Below, one piece after another: positions 61,768-64,000 of a stretch of 64,000 bases of DNA (position 1 is its first letter; each line of letters starts with the position of its first letter). The position numbers were made by a program, and so were the translations under genes. The notes beneath the pieces are model-generated. The model ran no database searches. It worked only from the letters and a program-made list of their open reading frames with translations, and was not told the origin of the DNA. The stretch is from Colletotrichum lupini (Eukaryota > Ascomycota > Sordariomycetes > Glomerellales > Glomerellaceae), in NCBI RefSeq assembly GCF_023278565.1, contig NC_064678.1, positions 1,612,001-1,676,000 on the forward strand, read 5' to 3'.

Positions 61768-62503
61768 AGGGACCTTGGCACCCCGTGGACGCTTGGACGA
61801 GAGAAAGATATGCCATGCAGCCCAGAAGCCGAACCACCAGTCGTTCGCATTCTCCACGGGAAGTCGATTACTTGATTATTCGAGAGATTCCTAAGCAAGG
61901 GTCTTACTTGATAATTGAGGACTCCGAGGTTTAGCGCAACTGCTTCCCGAACACCGTCTCGATCTTCTTTGATGATTGGGCGCCGGATTGATAGAGTTGA
62001 ACTTCAAATTGAGCTAGGCATGAGACGACACCAAAAAAGGTCCCAAGCCTTTCCCCAAAGAGGTGGGGCGTGTGTGAGCTTGAGGGATTGATAACTTTGA
62101 GACGGATGTAGTGAAGAGAAAAAGCTGACTTGGAGCCACGCGGGGTTATGCACTTAATAGCCGGCGGACCCGAAGATACGCCTAGAGTTTGGATGCAAAC
62201 GAGAGAGGGAAGCCGAAGCTCGAGTCTCTTTCGGTGCCGCGCAGCCCAGCGAAACCCTCTCCGCGTGAGCGGAGATACGGATAGGGTGTGAAGACGGCAT
62301 TTCGCACTCGCTGGGGACCCGGACGCGAGATGGGGGCCCCGCGGATTGGGAGAGTAATCAGGAGATAACCTCAGCAATCTTCCGATGCATCCATGTGGAT
62401 TAAACCACGGCAGAGATGGCGAACAGAATGCGGAATGGGGTTTTGAGTTGTCAGTCATTCCTAATGCAGTGGCCGGTCTCCTGGGGGCGTGATGTTTTCT
62501 TAC

Positions 62504-62525
62504 ACCCATCTACGGATAGATGGGT
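62504..62525. repeat. Perfect 9-bp hairpin
   Basis: ACCCATCTA (62504-62512), loop CGGA, TAGATGGGT (62517-62525). Confidence 0.9.
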
Positions 62526-63140
62526 AGTCATCAACAGCAAACCCGCTGACAGACAGGCACGCAGGGAAACCGTCTTGTGGCTTTTGCCTGCCGGTGTGTG
62601 AATGACTGAACTATTTCGAAGGGTCTCGGTTGTTGGCATTTAGCGGGAACCGTTGACGAATCAGCCATTTCCGTGATTGCCTTTTTGCCCTTTGCGCGCG
62701 CCGCCGATTCTGCAGCCTGTTCCCCGTTCCAGTGCATACGCTCTTATCATATCATTCTTCACGTTCGAGACGCGGTCTGACAACAGTGACAGGCACCACA
62801 AGGACAAGACTCAGGGCAGGCAGCCAAGCGAACCCAGCCTCGGACGTGAGTAACGTACGCGCAACTCCAAGAGGCGCTCTCTTTTTCGCCCTGGGCGAGC
62901 GGTGCGGGCACGCGGGCTGCTGCAGCCACAGCCACGGGCGCTCCATTGGTGAGGATATGCGGGCTTTTGCGTGGTGCCCGTCTCTGGAGTGGTGCGGGAT
63001 TGTGTGAGAGTTGAGGCAGTTACATGGCATGGCATGGGGTTTGGCACACGCGAGGCTTGCGTGGTCTTGCATGGCATTTTGGCTGTTTTGCAACGATTTA
63101 GCATTCAGTGAGACGATGGGTTTCGAACTACGATACGCCA

Positions 63141-63194
63141 ACCTCCTCTTCATCCTTCTCCATCCATCCATCACCCCTTCTCGTCTCCGTACAG
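63141..63194 (+). promoter_or_regulatory. Pyrimidine-rich tract, possible core promoter
   Basis: About 54 bases almost wholly C and T with some A (CTCCATCCATCCATCACCCC inside), ending in ACAG. Such tracts commonly lie just before fungal transcription starts. It would serve a plus-strand gene to the right of the window or a non-coding transcript. No TATA box or gene confirms it. Confidence 0.25.
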
Positions 63195-64000
63195 AAGAGG
63201 GGGTTCGCTTAGGTTGAGCAGCGGGACAACGCTCGGAGGGATGGGGTATTATCTCGGCAGCGTCGCACCGTATTCCCTTCCGACGGACGATGCCCATGCA
63301 AGACGGCCGATGAGGATGAACTCTCGATGTTTACTGTAGGCATTGTGGACACATTCCCTAGCAACGGTGTCGCGCGCATAGTGCATAATTGTGCAAAGGA
63401 AAGCGCCAAGTACCCTGCTCTGAAGATGCTGGACGCCGAGCTGGAGGGAAATGGCTTCTGGCAAGCACTGCATGTCTTGGGGCTTGGGAAGTCTTAGCTC
63501 CTATCAAAAAGTGAAGAAGCGAAGACGCGAGATACCCTTTACTCGCATACGAGTGCCTACTTAAGTGCCCTCCACGTTCAACGCCCTACACCTTTAACTA
63601 GCGTCTGCCCTACAGAAGTTAAACCAAGTCTTGTGGTCTTGACAGAAGCAGTGACAGTAGCCAAAAGGAAAAGGGCCCGCCCTGGTAGAGCTGGGAGTTG
63701 GGACGGCGTGCGTGCTGGCGGATGGAAAATGGGCTCAGAGCAATTACGGTGATACCGAACCGTCTTGGGTTCTCCACTGCAAAAAGGTCCTCCAAGACCA
63801 GACCAGACCGTGAGACCCAAGCTGAAGAAAACGGGGACCCTTGGGCTAAGGATCGAAAAAAAGGCTGGGAGATCGACAGGGTATGTGTCTTGGCGCGCAG
63901 CCCAAGGGATCGAGAGTTTGCGCGTGTCATTGAGTCTAGCCCCTTTCAGGCACAATTTTGTCTCTCAGTAACTAACGCCCATGTGGTTATGTCGGTGCTG

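Larger units (their letters stand above)
56148..64000. other. About 7.8 kb without a supported gene
   Basis: GC content is normal and there is no RIP or LTR signal. The longest frames (57582-58124 plus, 61931-62509 minus, 62752-63297 minus, 60933-61403 minus) are low-complexity, Arg/Ser/Pro-rich, overlap others on the opposite strand and show neither codon bias nor domains. No tRNA or 5S rRNA is seen after 56147. Several perfect hairpins are listed separately. A long regulatory region of a gene beyond the right edge, or a non-coding transcript, are the simplest explanations. Confidence 0.45.

Noticed and set aside
62752..63297. 181-codon minus-strand frame
   Set aside because: Compositional open frame with no domain; it overlaps other open frames on both strands.

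Overview
The window is nuclear DNA of a filamentous ascomycete (Pezizomycotina; the lineage below that is a guess, a Dothideomycete would fit). Evidence: short introns (53-62 bp) with GTAWGT-like donors and CTAAY branch sites, a fungal STAND-type/ankyrin gene, a DUF3431 gene, small secreted proteins, tRNA genes with short introns, and a sharp split between GC-equilibrated gene blocks and very AT-rich blocks. The AT-rich blocks are LTR retrotransposons mutated by what looks like repeat-induced point mutation (RIP): aligned copies differ almost only by C/T and G/A transitions, and TpA is greatly enriched.

Layout. 1-184: start of a minus-strand gene running off the left edge. 1341-9817: Ty1/Copia element 1 (205-bp LTRs), carrying a 1.07-kb non-LTR-like insertion. 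9823-11768: single-copy DNA with tRNA-Gly(GCC). 11774-27868: Ty1/Copia element 2 (177-bp LTRs), itself holding an 8.06-kb Ty3/Gypsy element (12184-20246, 190-bp LTRs) and a 367-bp copy of the non-LTR-like family. 27874-32513: single-copy island with one clear gene, a small secreted AA1-like protein (31213-31697, one intron). 32514-51747: a large STAND-N-terminal/ankyrin gene split by Copia element 3 (34981-50852, same family as element 1, opposite orientation). Element 3 carries three further insertions: a second non-LTR-like family at 35233-36290, a Ty3/Gypsy element at 38059-44384, and another copy of the first non-LTR-like family at 47457-48510. 51748-64000: single-copy DNA with a 483-bp MITE (8-bp target duplication), a 10-cysteine secreted protein gene (53952-54200), a DUF3431 secreted protein gene (55182-55925), tRNA-Asp(GTC), and then about 7.8 kb with no gene I can support.

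Main observation. If element 3 and one copy of its 5-bp target duplication are left out, the two halves of the STAND/ankyrin gene are in the same reading frame and the six exons sum to a multiple of three (1040 codons plus stop). The host sequence next to the insertion carries five in-frame stops (four TAG on the left, one TAA on the right), each explained by a CAG or CAA codon with C changed to T. This is what RIP leaking from the element into the host gene would give. The insertion and the leaked mutations together have made the gene a pseudogene. Target duplications at every nesting level give the order of insertion.
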